From Paenalicyclobacillus cellulosilyticus (GTDB lineage Bacteria > Bacillota > Bacilli > Alicyclobacillales > Alicyclobacillaceae): a stretch of DNA of 64,000 nucleotides. This document shows, piece by piece, positions 34,798-44,474 of this stretch. The notes beneath the pieces were generated by a model, which made no database searches, was not told where the DNA came from, and worked only from the letters and a program-made list of their open reading frames with translations. Made by a program: the position numbers and the translations under genes. Positions within the stretch are counted from its first letter, which is position 1. Every line of letters begins with the position of its first letter. The stretch is taken from NCBI RefSeq assembly GCF_014647315.1, contig NZ_BMOY01000002.1:62001-126000 (forward strand), read 5' to 3'.

Positions 34798-37460
34798 ACC
34801 CCTTCCGCCAAGGCGCGCAACCGCTCCTCGACAGCCTCCAGCTTGCTTCGATAATTCGCCGCCTTCTCCCTCTCCGCCTCGACGACGTGCGCCGGCGCTC
34901 TGGCGACAAACTGCGGGTTCGCGAGCTTTTTCTCCGCCCGTTCGACTTCCGCCGCCAGGCGATCCCGTTCCTTCTCGAGCCGTTGCCGCTCCTCCGCCAG
35001 GTCGACGAGATCGGCAAGCGGGATGAACAACTCCGCGCCGGTGACGACCGCGGTGACGGCGTGCGCCGGCACGGCGACCTCTGTCCCGATGTCCAGGGTG
35101 TGCAGCTGACAGAACCGCATCAGGTACGGCCGGGCTTCGGCAAACAAGCGCGCCGTCTCCTCGTCCTGGACCCGAACCGCCAAGGCGACGGGTTTACCGG
35201 GCGGCACGTTGCGCTCGCTGCGCACGTTGCGCACGCTGCGGATGGCCTCCTGGATCACCTGCATTTGACGGGCAATCCGCTCATCCACGTCGGCCACCTC
35301 CGCCTGCGGCCAGGCGGCAACCGCCAAGGCGGGGGCGTCGTGGACGGGGAGATGGCGCCAGATCTCCTCCGTGACGAACGGGATGAACGGATGCAACAGC
35401 CTGAGCAGCGCGTCGAGCACGTGCACCAGGACCGCCCGCGTCTGCGCCTTCGCGGCCTCATCCGATCCATACAGCGACAGCTTCGACAGTTCGATGTACC
35501 AGTCGCAGAAATCGTCCCACGCGAAGTCGTACAAGGCGCGCCCCGCTTCGCCAAAGTCCAAACGGTCGAGGGATGCGTCGACCGCTTGCACGGTCAAGGC
35601 GAGCCGGTGCAGGATCCATTTGTCCGCGATGGTCAGCGCCTCCCGCCGCAGCGGCGGCAACGGCCCGTCCCCCAGGTTCATCAGCACGAACCGGGAGGCG
35701 TTCCACACTTTGTTGATGAAGTTGCGCGACCCTTCGACCTTCTCCCAGTAGAAGCGTTGGTCATTTCCCGGCGAGGTGCCGGTCGCCAGCGTGAAGCGGA
35801 GCGCATCCGCGCCGTACTTCTCGATCACCTCGACGGGATCCACGCCGTTGCCCAAGCTCTTCGACATCTTCCGGCCCTCTGCATCCCGGATGAGCCCGTG
35901 CACCACGACGGTGTGAAACGGCATGCGGCCTGTGAAGCGCAGGCCGGTGAACACCATCCGCGCCACCCAGAAGAAGAGGATATCGTACGCGGTCACGAGG
36001 ACCGACGTCGGGTAATAGCGCGCCATGTCCGGCGTCGCGTCCGGCCAGCCGAGCGTGGAAAACGGCCAGAGGGCGGAAGAGAACCACGTATCGAGGACGT
36101 CTTCATCCTGACGCACCTCGGAGCTGCCGCAGTGGCTGCACGCGGTCACATCCGTCCGCGACACGGTGATGCCGCCGCACGCGTCGCAGTACCATGCGGG
36201 GATGCGGTGCCCCCACCACAGTTGCCGGGAGATGCACCAATCGCGCACATTTTCCAACCAATGGAGAAACACGCGCTCAAACCGCTCCGGAACGAACTGC
36301 AGTTCTCCGCGCCGCACCGCCGCGATGGCCGCTTCCGCCAACGGGGCCATCCGCACAAACCACTGTTCGGAGAGATACGGTTCCACGACCGTATCGCAAC
36401 GGCTGCAGTGTCCGACCGCGTGGGAGATCTCCTCCACCTTGCGCACAAGACCTTGGCGCGCCAAGTCTTCCACCACGCGCCGGCGGGCCGTCTCCCTGTC
36501 CATGCCTCGATACGCACCGGCCGTGTCGTTGAGCCGACCATCCGCTTCGATACAGCGCGGTGCCGGAAGTTGATGGCGCATGCCGACTTCAAAGTCGTTC
36601 GGGTCGTGCGCCGGGGTGATCTTCACGCACCCCGTACCGTATTCCCGGTCGACGTATTCGTCGGCGATGACCGGGATCTCCCGGTCGGTCAGCGGCAGTT
36701 TCAGCATGCGGCCGATAAGTCCGCGGTAGCGCGGGTCTTCCGGATGCACCGCCACCGCGACGTCGGCGAACATCGTCTCCGGACGCGTCGTCGCCACCAC
36801 CAATTCGCCGCTTCCGTCCGCCAGCGGGTACGCCACGTGCACCAGCCGTCCCGGGAGATCGCGGTGTTCGACCTCGATGTCCGACAAGGCTGTCCCGCAA
36901 CGGGGGCACCAGTTGATGATCCGGTTTCCCCTGTAGATCAGCCCCTCCTCGTAGAGCCGCACGAACACCTCCCGGACTGCGCGCGAGAGCCCCTCGTCCA
37001 TCGTGAACCGCTCGCGGGTCCAGTCGCAGGACGCGCCAAGCGCCCGCACCTGACGGGTGATGAGGTCCCCGTACCTGTTTTTCCATGCCCACACCCGCTC
37101 GACGAACGCAGCCCGCCCGAGCTGATGGCGGGTGAGGCCCTCCTCGGCGAGGAGCGTCTTCTCGACGCGGGTTTGCGTCGCGATGCCGGCGTGATCGGTC
37201 CCCGGCACCCAGACGGTGTCAAACCCCTGCATCCGCCTGCGCCGCACGAGGATGTCCTGCAGGGTGTTGTTCCAGGCGTGGCCAAGGTGCAACGATCCGG
37301 TCACGTTCGGCGGAGGCATGACCACGGAAAACGCGGGCCGTCCCTTGGCGGACGGGTCCGGCGTGAAAAAGCCTCCTTCTTCCCAGAAGCGGTAAATCCG
37401 TTCTTCGACGTGCTGCGGTTGGTAGACCGTCGGCAAGTCGGTCGTCCGCGCGGTCGCCAT
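34794..37460 (-). CDS. valS: Valyl-tRNA synthetase
   Basis: 888 residues starting at the ATG after AAAGGAGG; the open frame upstream runs into the T-box. Class I motifs: HLGH (PNVTGSLHLGHAWNN, near residue 50), CP1 editing domain (about 190-350), KMSKS (GRKMSKSLGNG near 530), anticodon domain, and a C-terminal coiled coil (DLAEERQRLEKERDRLAAEVERAEKKL). Charges tRNA-Val. Controlled by a T-box leader. Confidence 0.98.
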   Translation of the reverse strand: MATARTTDLPTVYQPQHVEERIYRFWEEGGFFTPDPSAKGRPAFSVVMPPPNVTGSLHLGHAWNNTLQDILVRRRRMQGFDTVWVPGTDHAGIATQTRVEKTLLAEEGLTRHQLGRAAFVERVWAWKNRYGDLITRQVRALGASCDWTRERFTMDEGLSRAVREVFVRLYEEGLIYRGNRIINWCPRCGTALSDIEVEHRDLPGRLVHVAYPLADGSGELVVATTRPETMFADVAVAVHPEDPRYRGLIGRMLKLPLTDREIPVIADEYVDREYGTGCVKITPAHDPNDFEVGMRHQLPAPRCIEADGRLNDTAGAYRGMDRETARRRVVEDLARQGLVRKVEEISHAVGHCSRCDTVVEPYLSEQWFVRMAPLAEAAIAAVRRGELQFVPERFERVFLHWLENVRDWCISRQLWWGHRIPAWYCDACGGITVSRTDVTACSHCGSSEVRQDEDVLDTWFSSALWPFSTLGWPDATPDMARYYPTSVLVTAYDILFFWVARMVFTGLRFTGRMPFHTVVVHGLIRDAEGRKMSKSLGNGVDPVEVIEKYGADALRFTLATGTSPGNDQRFYWEKVEGSRNFINKVWNASRFVLMNLGDGPLPPLRREALTIADKWILHRLALTVQAVDASLDRLDFGEAGRALYDFAWDDFCDWYIELSKLSLYGSDEAAKAQTRAVLVHVLDALLRLLHPFIPFVTEEIWRHLPVHDAPALAVAAWPQAEVADVDERIARQMQVIQEAIRSVRNVRSERNVPPGKPVALAVRVQDEETARLFAEARPYLMRFCQLHTLDIGTEVAVPAHAVTAVVTGAELFIPLADLVDLAEERQRLEKERDRLAAEVERAEKKLANPQFVARAPAHVVEAEREKAANYRSKLEAVEERLRALAEGV

Positions 37461-37570
37461 GTGGCAGTGAACCTCCTTTGGCCTCTTCCCAGCGCGCACT
37501 TCTCGCGCCGGTTGGCTGACAGGCATGGCCGCATCCGAATCATCCGGACCCATGGTGCATACCGCCAAAC

Positions 37571-37830
37571 GAAAAAAGACCTTGCGTCCATCAGGACGGA
37601 AGGTCTCCGCGGTACCACCTGACTTCCCATGTAACCCATGGGCACTCGACGCCGATAACGGGGCGGATCCGGCCATCCGGCTGCTCCAAGGCGACGTTCA
37701 GGCGGACCTTCGGGGCGGCTTTCAGCCGCAGGCCGCCCTCTCTGGGCGAAGGCACCCCGCCTTACTCCTCCTTGTCATCGCATCCTATGCACGCTTCGCG
37801 CTTGTACGATCACGTCCATGTCGAGGACAG
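37571..37830 (-). promoter_or_regulatory. T-box riboswitch upstream of valS
   Basis: The minus-strand leader carries the T-box core GGTGGTACCGCG (37608-37619) directly before a terminator: GACCTT-C-CGTCC loop GGACG-C-AAGGTC, then TTTTTT at 37572-37577. Upstream, AAGGAGGAGTAAG resembles the stem I AG bulge, and AGAGAG is present distally. A GTC triplet after GAAC (37693-37695) is the candidate specifier, which reads Val. Uncharged tRNA-Val would favour the antiterminator and raise valS expression. Confidence 0.9.
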
Positions 37831-37836
37831 TTCCAT

Positions 37837-37865
37837 ATTTTAGCTTCCGGCTGCTTGCCTGTCAA
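37837..37865 (-). promoter_or_regulatory. Sigma-A promoter of the valS T-box
   Basis: Minus strand TTGACA (37860-37865), 17-nt spacer, TAAAAT (37837-37842). The -35 is a perfect consensus and the spacing ideal. Transcription would begin near 37830, at the start of the T-box leader. It lies in the 3' part just after the membrane protein gene at 37872. Confidence 0.85.
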
Positions 37866-37871
37866 GGGGCA

Positions 37872-38345
37872 TCAACGGCGCCGCTTTTTCTTCTTGCGAT
37901 GGCGACGGACAGGCGGCGGCGCCTCGGCATCCTGCTGGCGCCGGCGGCTCTCCAGTTCCTCCCGCTTGCGCTCCGACCAGATGGTCAAGCGCAGGTACAG
38001 GTAGGCCATGGCCAATCCTACCGCCAGCGCGAACCCGTTCGCCTCGGCGACGACCAGCCAACCTTCTTTCAGAAGCAGGGCGCGATCGAACACCCACTCC
38101 AAGAGGAGGTTCACGAGAAACATCGCCACGACGCCGGCCAAGGTGTTCGCCAGACGGCGCTCCTTGACGCGCGGCGCCGTCATGTACGCGACCACAAGCA
38201 ACGCCAGCGGCAGACTGGTGGTGATGGGGTAGTGCAAGAACGCCGCGGCCAGGCTTTGCAACACAGCCACCGCGAGGACGAGCAGCGCCAGAAAGCGCCA
38301 GTACCAACCGTTCCAAATCCCTTGCTGCGTGGTGTATTCGCCCAA
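37872..38345 (-). CDS. Unrecognised polytopic membrane protein
   Basis: About 157 residues if it starts at TTG 6 nt after GGAGG; an ATG two codons earlier and a GTG at 38375 are in frame. Four hydrophobic helices: YWRFLALLVLAVAVLQSLA, SLPLALLVVAYMTA, LAGVVAMFLVNLLLEWVF and FALAVGLAMAYLYLRLTIW. The cytoplasmic tail is very basic (RRHRKKKKRRR). It occupies the place of ysxE after spoVID in B. subtilis, but is not similar to that protein. Function unknown. Confidence 0.7.
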   Translation of the reverse strand: MGEYTTQQGIWNGWYWRFLALLVLAVAVLQSLAAAFLHYPITTSLPLALLVVAYMTAPRVKERRLANTLAGVVAMFLVNLLLEWVFDRALLLKEGWLVVAEANGFALAVGLAMAYLYLRLTIWSERKREELESRRRQQDAEAPPPVRRHRKKKKRRR

Positions 38346-38511
38346 AGACATCCTCCTGATGCCGGCGGGACGCACCGCGCCCGCCCTTCTCTGTCTCCGC
38401 CTTCATCGTACCAGACGGCGCCAAGGTTGTCATCCAGGTTGGAACGCGGATGCATGAGGTCAGCCGGACAGGTCCGCGCATATACATAGAAGGGATCAAG
38501 GCGGTGGGGGT

Positions 38512-38679
38512 GTGGACGTGGGTTTCTTTTACGGCATCGTCCGGTTTGTCAAGCTGTTGCTCGCCATGGCGATTTGCCTGCTGTTTTTACGCGCCATCTT
38601 CTGGCCGACACCGCTCGACCTCATCGTCCTCCTGTTGCTGTTCATCGTGTTCGCCGCGATGTTCATCGGTGCCCCGTAG
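38512..38679 (+). CDS. Small two-helix membrane protein, 55 aa
   Basis: A plus-strand frame starting GTG (or GTG two codons later) after a G-rich SD-like stretch. The product MDVGFFYGIVRFVKLLLAM... has two hydrophobic helices (VRFVKLLLAMAICLLFLRAIFW and LDLIVLLLLFIVFAAMFIGA) split by PTP. It lies between the membrane protein gene at 37872 (divergent) and spoVID (convergent). Upstream, CATATACAT resembles the -10 of sporulation sigma factors, but no fitting -35 is seen. Family not recognised. Confidence 0.5.
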   Translation: MDVGFFYGIVRFVKLLLAMAICLLFLRAIFWPTPLDLIVLLLLFIVFAAMFIGAP

Positions 38680-38761
38680 GTCCGCCTGCCGCGGGCTGCC
38701 CGCCCTGCCGCCGCGCGTCTTGACCGCCTGCCGCCAGCAGGCGCAGGTGTCCCGCGGGACG

Positions 38762-40327
38762 TCAGCGCTTGCCAGCCGCCACAGGCGGCACGCGCAGGGT
38801 TTGGCCTGGGTACACCGTATCCCGGTCAAGCTGATTGACCCGCATCAGGTCTGCCTTGCTGCAACCGACGCGATCCGCCACCGCATCGAGCGATTCATCC
38901 TCCTGCACCACCACGTACCGGATGGTGTACCGGGTCAAAGGCGCGTTGAAGTCGACGAATGACCACAGGGAGTCGCGCGCATGTGCGGCAGCGCGCGCGG
39001 GTTCGCGCGGCCATGCACCGGCTTCTGCAGGTAACTCGTCGGCAGCCGTCGCAGCGGGCGGTTCATGACCAGGTGCATTTCCGCCCGCGGCAGCACCTTC
39101 GCCGTCGCGTCCGGGTGTTGGTCGCGCAAAGCCGCCCGCGGCTGCTTGTGTTTCTCCCCCGTTCGGCGGGGACTGCACGCGAGGTACGAATCCGGCCGCA
39201 GGGTGGAACCCATCGGCGCCCAGGCTGCGCGACGGCACAAACTCCCCTTCGTCAGCCAAGCCCGGCATGGCGGATGCCGCGTCCGCGGAAGCGGATGCGG
39301 TTGCAGGTGCGGATGCGGATGCCGCGTCCGTGGCTCCAGTTGCCATCTCCGGCGTGGCGGATGCCGCGTCCGTGGCTCCAGTTGCCATCTCCGGCGTGGC
39401 GGATGCCGCGTCCGGCGGAGACAAACCGGGATCGTCGGTGCCCAATTGGTACACAAACTCAAATTCCGCCCATGGCGCTTCCGGTCCAACATCACCCCGC
39501 GCCGGTTGTCCGGGCGCATGAAGGGCGGACGGCTCGTGGCCAGCCCCGGTAAACGCGCGGTCGAAGGCTTGCAAATCTGCCTGCAGCGCCCGCGCCGGTG
39601 CGTCGTCTTCACCTTTCGTGCCGGCAGGAGGCTCAGCACGCACACCTGTGGACGGCGCAGCCACATCCCCCGCCGGCACCCCCGTTCGCGCCCCGGCGCG
39701 CTCCCCCGCCGGCACCCCCATCGGTTCCCCGGTGCGCTCCCCGGGCTCCGCATCCGAACGCTCCTCTTCCTCCGCTTGATGGCGGGCTTGACTTACGGCT
39801 GTGACCTCATGGTCGACCGCAGCAAGCGGCGTGGTCCCGAAGAAAAGGTCGCCCTCCTCCTGGGCCCCGCATTGGAAATGATATCCTTCCCGATGGTTCA
39901 GGCCGGTGATGGTCAAATGGGCCGCGATATGAACCCACGCGTCGTCCACCACCTCCAACCGCCAATCGGTGATGCGGCTGGTGACGTTCACCAACCCGCG
40001 CGGCTGGGCGCGAACCGGCACCCGCAACCAAAACGGCATCCGATGCTGGATGTGCTGGACAAACGGGCCATCCGCCCCTTGGGGCGACCAGGCCTGCTCT
40101 TCTGCGTCCGGCCCGGATGGCCATGCCGCGGTACGGCGCGAAACATACCCCGAAAACAGGATGGCGCCCTCGAGCACGTACGCATCACCCACCCGGTCGA
40201 ACGACGTGACCTCGGTGGCCACCGTCGCATCTTCCAGGGTATCGCCGGCGCGCACTTCATCGATGAACACCTGTTGATCAATCTCCAGGCGTACCACGGG
40301 GGTGCGATCCGCATCGGTCACGAACAT
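38762..40327 (-). CDS. spoVID: Spore coat morphogenetic protein SpoVID-like
   Basis: 521 residues from the ATG behind GGGAGGGG; a GTG two codons later has better SD spacing. The N-terminal domain (residues 1-165, LEIDQQVFIDEVRAGDTLEDATVATEV) matches SpoVID. A long Ala/Pro/Gly/Glu-rich linker (about 170-445) includes two 14-residue repeats. A C-terminal LysM domain (YVVVQEDESLDAVADRVGCSKADLMRVNQLDRDTVYPGQTLRVP) anchors to the spore cortex side. SpoVID with SafA encases the forespore with coat. Sigma-E-type promoter upstream. Confidence 0.87.
   Translation of the reverse strand: MFVTDADRTPVVRLEIDQQVFIDEVRAGDTLEDATVATEVTSFDRVGDAYVLEGAILFSGYVSRRTAAWPSGPDAEEQAWSPQGADGPFVQHIQHRMPFWLRVPVRAQPRGLVNVTSRITDWRLEVVDDAWVHIAAHLTITGLNHREGYHFQCGAQEEGDLFFGTTPLAAVDHEVTAVSQARHQAEEEERSDAEPGERTGEPMGVPAGERAGARTGVPAGDVAAPSTGVRAEPPAGTKGEDDAPARALQADLQAFDRAFTGAGHEPSALHAPGQPARGDVGPEAPWAEFEFVYQLGTDDPGLSPPDAASATPEMATGATDAASATPEMATGATDAASASAPATASASADAASAMPGLADEGEFVPSRSLGADGFHPAAGFVPRVQSPPNGGETQAAAGGFARPTPGRDGEGAAAGGNAPGHEPPAATAADELPAEAGAWPREPARAAAHARDSLWSFVDFNAPLTRYTIRYVVVQEDESLDAVADRVGCSKADLMRVNQLDRDTVYPGQTLRVPPVAAGKR
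39319..39414 (-). repeat. 42-bp direct repeats inside spoVID
   Basis: Two identical 42-bp units, 39319-39360 and 39361-39402, plus a 12-bp start of a third copy. They encode two copies of DAASATPEMATGAT in the linker. Identity at DNA level suggests recent duplication and probable strain-to-strain length variation. Confidence 0.9.
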
Positions 40328-40356
40328 CCCCTCCCTGGTCACAAGGTCTCATCATC

Positions 40357-40385
40357 ACCTTATGTCCGGGGAAGGGGGGATATGT
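40357..40385 (-). promoter_or_regulatory. Candidate sigma-E promoter for spoVID
   Basis: Minus strand ACATATC, 14 nt, CATAAGGT. It has the -35/-10 layout of sigma-E sites and the same 14-nt spacing as at spoIIIA and spoIVFA here. It ends 30 nt before the spoVID ATG and starts just after the hemL stop. Confidence 0.55.
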
Positions 40386-40398
40386 GGCGCTTCCGACT

Positions 40399-41694
40399 TC
40401 ACAAGCGTGCGAACGCGCGCTCCAGGGCCGCCACCGTCTCAGCCAGCTCCGCCTCCGTATGCACCGCGCTGAGAAACCCGGCTTCCAACTGCGACGGTGC
40501 CAGCGCCACACCCTCCTCCAACATGGCGTGGAAGAAGCGGGCGTACATCCGGGTGTCGCACGCCTTGGCCGCCGCGTAATCGGTCACCGGACCCTCGTGG
40601 AAGAACAGCCCGAACATCCCTCCCACCGCGACGCCAAAGGTGGGAATGCCTTTGCGCCGGCCCAAGGCCACAAACGCATCGACCAACGCCTGCCCGTACC
40701 GCTCCATGCGTTCGTACAAGGCGTCGCCGGCAGCCGCCAACATCGACAGCGACGTCCATCCGGCCGCCATCGCCAACGGGTTGCCGGAAAGGGTGCCCGC
40801 TTGATACACCGGTCCGTCCGGGGCGATGAGGGACATGATCTCCCGGCGGCCACCGTACGCGCCCACGGGCATCCCGGCACCGATGACCTTGCCGAGCGTG
40901 GTCAGGTCAGGCCGGACGGAAAAGCGCGCCTGTGCGCCGCCGAGCGCGACGCGAAAACCGGTCATCACTTCGTCGAAAATGAGGAGTGCCCCGTACCGCT
41001 CGGTGAGGGCGCGCAACCCGGCCAAAAATCCGGGTTCCGGCAAGACGCAACCCATGTTTCCTGCCACCGGTTCGACAATCACCGCCGCGATTCGTTCACC
41101 GTGGGCCGCGAACAGCGACTCGACAGCCGCCAAATCATTGTACGGCGCCGTGAGCGTGGTCTTGGCAGTCGCCTCCGGTACCCCGGGGCTGTCCGGCAGA
41201 CCGAACGTCGCCACGCCGGAACCCGCTTTGACGAGCAGGCTGTCGGCGTGCCCATGGTAACAGCCCTCGAACTTGACGATGACCGGACGCCCCGTGTACG
41301 CCCGCGCGAGGCGCAGCGCACTCATCGTCGCTTCCGTACCGCTGTTGACCATGCGCACCACTTCGATGGACGGCACGAGGGAAATCACCAACTCGGCCAT
41401 GCGCGTCTCCCATTCGGTCGGAACCCCGAAACTCATCCCGCGCGCCGCCGCTTCCGTCACCGCCCGGACAATCTCCGGATGGGCGTGGCCCCAGATGAGC
41501 GGGCCCCACGACATCAGGTAGTCGATGTAGCGGTTGCCGTCGATGTCGTACAGGTATGGTCCCTCGCCGTGATCGGCGAAAAAGGGCGTCCCTCCGACCG
41601 CCCGAAACGCCCGCACCGGGCTGTTCACCCCGCCCGGCATCAAAGAGAGCGCCTTCTCATACGCCTTCTGCGATCGCGCCTGCTTCAGCGCCAT
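40399..41694 (-). CDS. hemL: Glutamate-1-semialdehyde 2,1-aminomutase
   Basis: 431 residues from the ATG after GGTGAAGG; a start six codons upstream is possible. PLP-dependent class III aminotransferase: substrate motif [21 protein letters not shown], the catalytic Lys in [17 protein letters not shown] near residue 265. Makes 5-aminolevulinate. Last gene of hemAXCDBL, overlapping the hemB end by 10 nt. Confidence 0.97.
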   Translation of the reverse strand: MALKQARSQKAYEKALSLMPGGVNSPVRAFRAVGGTPFFADHGEGPYLYDIDGNRYIDYLMSWGPLIWGHAHPEIVRAVTEAAARGMSFGVPTEWETRMAELVISLVPSIEVVRMVNSGTEATMSALRLARAYTGRPVIVKFEGCYHGHADSLLVKAGSGVATFGLPDSPGVPEATAKTTLTAPYNDLAAVESLFAAHGERIAAVIVEPVAGNMGCVLPEPGFLAGLRALTERYGALLIFDEVMTGFRVALGGAQARFSVRPDLTTLGKVIGAGMPVGAYGGRREIMSLIAPDGPVYQAGTLSGNPLAMAAGWTSLSMLAAAGDALYERMERYGQALVDAFVALGRRKGIPTFGVAVGGMFGLFFHEGPVTDYAAAKACDTRMYARFFHAMLEEGVALAPSQLEAGFLSAVHTEAELAETVAALERAFARL

Positions 41695-42668
41695 GACGAT
41701 GCCTTCACCCACTTTGCTGCTTCTTTCGCGTGGTATGTGAGGATAAAATCGGCGCCCGCCCGTTTGAACGCCAGCAGCGTCTCCTCCACCACCGACCGTT
41801 CATCGATCCAGCCCTTTTCCGCCGCGGCCTTCACCATGCTGTACTCTGCGCTGACGTGATACGCGGCGAGCGGCAGAGGAAACGCCTCCCTCAGGGACCG
41901 CAGGACGTCGAGGTAGGGCAAGCCCGGCTTGACCATCAAGGCGTCCGCCCCTTCCTCGACGTCGGACGCCGCCTCACGCAAGGCCTCGCGCGCGTTCGCC
42001 GGGTCCATCTGGTACGAGCGCCGGTCGCCGAACGCGGGCGCCGAATGGGCCGCCTCCCGGAACGGTCCGTAGAACGCCGAGGCGTATTTGACCGCATAGG
42101 AGAGAATGGCCACATCTGTCCAACCGTGTGCATCGAGGGCCTGGCGGATGGCTGCCACCCGCCCGTCCATCATGTCTGACGGCGCGACCACGTCGGCGCC
42201 GGCCTGGGCGTGGGAAACGGCTGTTTTCGCCAACAATGTCAGGCTTTCATCGTTGACGATTTTGCCGTCGCGCACCACGCCGCAGTGGCCCGCCGGGTTA
42301 TACTGGCACAGACAGACATCGGTCATGACCACCAGGTCGGGATGCTCCGCTTTGGCTGCCCGCACGGCCTGTTGCACGATGCCGTCCTCGCGGTATGCGG
42401 ATGTGGACCACTCGTCTTTGTCCGCCGGGATGCCGAACAGGATGATCGCCGGGATGCCGAGTTCCGCCAGCTCCGCCACTTCGCGCCGGAAGGCGTCTAG
42501 GCCGAAGTGGTACACGCCCGGCATGGCGGCAATCTCCTCCTTGCCGTTCAACCCCTCGCGGACAAACACGGGGTACACCAAATCGTCGACTTGCCATGCG
42601 TGTTCGCGCACCAACCGGCGCAGGTTGGCGTGGGCACGCCAGCGCCGGTGACGACGAAAGCCATCCAT
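41685..42668 (-). CDS. hemB: Delta-aminolevulinic acid dehydratase (porphobilinogen synthase)
   Basis: 327 residues from the ATG giving [22 protein letters not shown]. Active-site lysines lie in [17 protein letters not shown] and [11 protein letters not shown]; the metal site has [13 protein letters not shown] with three Cys, the zinc-type pattern. Condenses two ALA to porphobilinogen. Downstream of hemD, 19 nt gap. Confidence 0.97.
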   Translation of the reverse strand: MDGFRRHRRWRAHANLRRLVREHAWQVDDLVYPVFVREGLNGKEEIAAMPGVYHFGLDAFRREVAELAELGIPAIILFGIPADKDEWSTSAYREDGIVQQAVRAAKAEHPDLVVMTDVCLCQYNPAGHCGVVRDGKIVNDESLTLLAKTAVSHAQAGADVVAPSDMMDGRVAAIRQALDAHGWTDVAILSYAVKYASAFYGPFREAAHSAPAFGDRRSYQMDPANAREALREAASDVEEGADALMVKPGLPYLDVLRSLREAFPLPLAAYHVSAEYSMVKAAAEKGWIDERSVVEETLLAFKRAGADFILTYHAKEAAKWVKASSWR

Positions 42669-42687
42669 CAGCAAACGCCTTCCTCTC

Positions 42688-43536
42688 TCAATCTTCTGAC
42701 GCGCAGTCGCAACCAGGGTCCACACCGCTGCCGGGGCGTGCACCGCCGGCAACCGCGGCCAGGACGGCCCGCCACAATCCTTCTTCCGACGGCTCGTCCG
42801 CCACGCGCGCGACGGGCAGGCCGGCAGCGCGGCATGCCCGGGCGGTCGTGGGGCCGATGGCGACGATGCGCACGTCGGTGGCGTCCAACCACGCCTTCTC
42901 CGCAGCCGCCGCCGCGACCGCCGACGGGCTCGCGAACACCACCACCGCCACCCGGTGTCGGCGCAGACGCTCCGGCCACGACGGCACCGGTTTGCTCGAC
43001 GGCCGGGTGGTGTAGACCACACACGTCCTCACCTCGTGCCCGGCCGCGGTCAACGGGGCAAACGCCGTGCCATCCGCCCGGTCGCCGAGCGGGACGAACC
43101 ACCGCCGCGGCGGGAGTCCCGCGAGGTGCGCCACCAGGTCCGCTGCCGTTTTGCCGGGCGGCACCTCGACGTGTGGCCATCCCGCCGCGCGGGCGGCCGC
43201 CGCGGTCGCCTTCCCCACCGCGAAACACGCCTGGTTTGCCAGCGCCGGGCGCACCTTTGCCCATATTCCCCACGCCTTGGCCAACGCCGTCACGGCCCGC
43301 ACCGCGTTGGCTGAGGTGAACGCCACCGCGTCCGCCGGCAGCCACGCCTGCAACAAGCACGCCTTGACGGCCGGTTCGCACAACCAGGCGATCTCGATGA
43401 GCGGCGACACCCACGCTTCGCCGCCCGCGGCGTTCACCCGCGCCGCCAAGGGAGCCGCTTGCGCGGGCGGCCGCGTGATGACCACGAGGACGCCCGCGAG
43501 GTCGGCTTGCGCGCCCGTTCGCCTCTCCCCCGCCAT
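42688..43536 (-). CDS. hemD: Uroporphyrinogen-III synthase
   Basis: 282 residues from ATG 9 nt past the hemC stop; a GTG overlapping that stop is an alternative. Low-conservation two-domain HemD fold with VVITRPPAQAAPLAARVNAAGGEAWVSPLIEI, FTSANAVRAV, GDRADGTAFAPLTAAGHEV and AIGPTTARACRAAGLPV. Closes the tetrapyrrole ring. The tail (GGARPGSGVDPGCDCASED) is unusual. Confidence 0.9.
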   Translation of the reverse strand: MAGERRTGAQADLAGVLVVITRPPAQAAPLAARVNAAGGEAWVSPLIEIAWLCEPAVKACLLQAWLPADAVAFTSANAVRAVTALAKAWGIWAKVRPALANQACFAVGKATAAAARAAGWPHVEVPPGKTAADLVAHLAGLPPRRWFVPLGDRADGTAFAPLTAAGHEVRTCVVYTTRPSSKPVPSWPERLRRHRVAVVVFASPSAVAAAAAEKAWLDATDVRIVAIGPTTARACRAAGLPVARVADEPSEEGLWRAVLAAVAGGARPGSGVDPGCDCASED

Positions 43537-43544
43537 CCTGCCGG

Positions 43545-44462
43545 TCACCCGCCTTGGGCGGCCGCGATCACGCCGCCCGCCCCTTGGGCTTGCAGGGCTG
43601 CGGCGACCGCCCGCCCGACCTCGAACGGGTTGTCTCCCCTCGCCTCGGCGCGCAGGACGCAGGTTCCCTCCCGGTCCGCGACCATGCCCCGCAGGTGAAT
43701 CCGACCGTCCGGCCCGACGGTGGCATACCCCCCTACCGGCACCTGGCAGCCGCCTGCCAATTCGGCGAGCAGCGCCCGTTCCGCCATCGCCGCCGTCCGT
43801 GTCGGTCCGTCGGTCCAACGGCGCAGTGCCTCACACAGGACGCGGTCGTCCGCCCGGCACTCCACCGCCAGCACGCCTTGGCCGACGGCGGGGGTGAACA
43901 GTTCCGGATCCAGGTACGCGGAGATCCGGTCGGCCCAGCCCATCCGCTTCAACCCTGCCGCGGCGAGGACAATGGCGTCGAACCCATCCTCCGCAAGCTT
44001 GCGCAGCCGGGTGTCGATGTTGCCGCGCAGCGGCTCAATCCGGAGGTCGGGACGCAGGGCGCGCAGCAGCGCCATCCGCCGCAAGCTGGATGTGCCCACG
44101 CGCGCACCGGGCGGCAGGTCGGCCAGCGATTCGGCGCTGCGCGCGATGAGAACATCCCGCGGGTCTTCCCGCGGCGGCATCCCGGCCAGGGCCAAGCCGT
44201 CCGCCACCTCAGCCGGCACATCCTTCAGGCTGTGCACCGCGATGTCCGCGCGCCCGTCGAGCAAGGCCTGCTCCACCTCGGACACGAACAAGCCCTTGCC
44301 GCCCAACTCCGCGAGCGACACGTCCAACATGCGGTCACCCTGCGTCACGATGGGCACCACCTCGAACGTCCAGCCCGGAAGATGCGCGGCCAGGGAGGAG
44401 ATGACCCAGCGTGTCTGCTGCAGCGCGAGCGCGCTTTTGCGCGATGCCACCCGCACGCGCAT
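43545..44462 (-). CDS. hemC: Porphobilinogen deaminase (hydroxymethylbilane synthase)
   Basis: 305 residues. Conserved VASRKSALALQQTRWV, the KDVP motif (HSLKDVPAEV), LRRMALLRALRPDL, and the dipyrromethane-cofactor cysteine in ELAGGCQVPVGGYA (about residue 235). Polymerises porphobilinogen into hydroxymethylbilane. Lies 12 nt after hemX. Confidence 0.97.
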   Translation of the reverse strand: MRVRVASRKSALALQQTRWVISSLAAHLPGWTFEVVPIVTQGDRMLDVSLAELGGKGLFVSEVEQALLDGRADIAVHSLKDVPAEVADGLALAGMPPREDPRDVLIARSAESLADLPPGARVGTSSLRRMALLRALRPDLRIEPLRGNIDTRLRKLAEDGFDAIVLAAAGLKRMGWADRISAYLDPELFTPAVGQGVLAVECRADDRVLCEALRRWTDGPTRTAAMAERALLAELAGGCQVPVGGYATVGPDGRIHLRGMVADREGTCVLRAEARGDNPFEVGRAVAAALQAQGAGGVIAAAQGG

Positions 44463-44474
44463 GGGCTCGCCTCC

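Noticed and set aside
34887-37622. 911-codon plus-strand frame opposite valS
   Set aside because: Exact shadow of valS in a GC-rich genome; no SD, and composition is typical of antisense artefacts (Arg, His, Gln rich).
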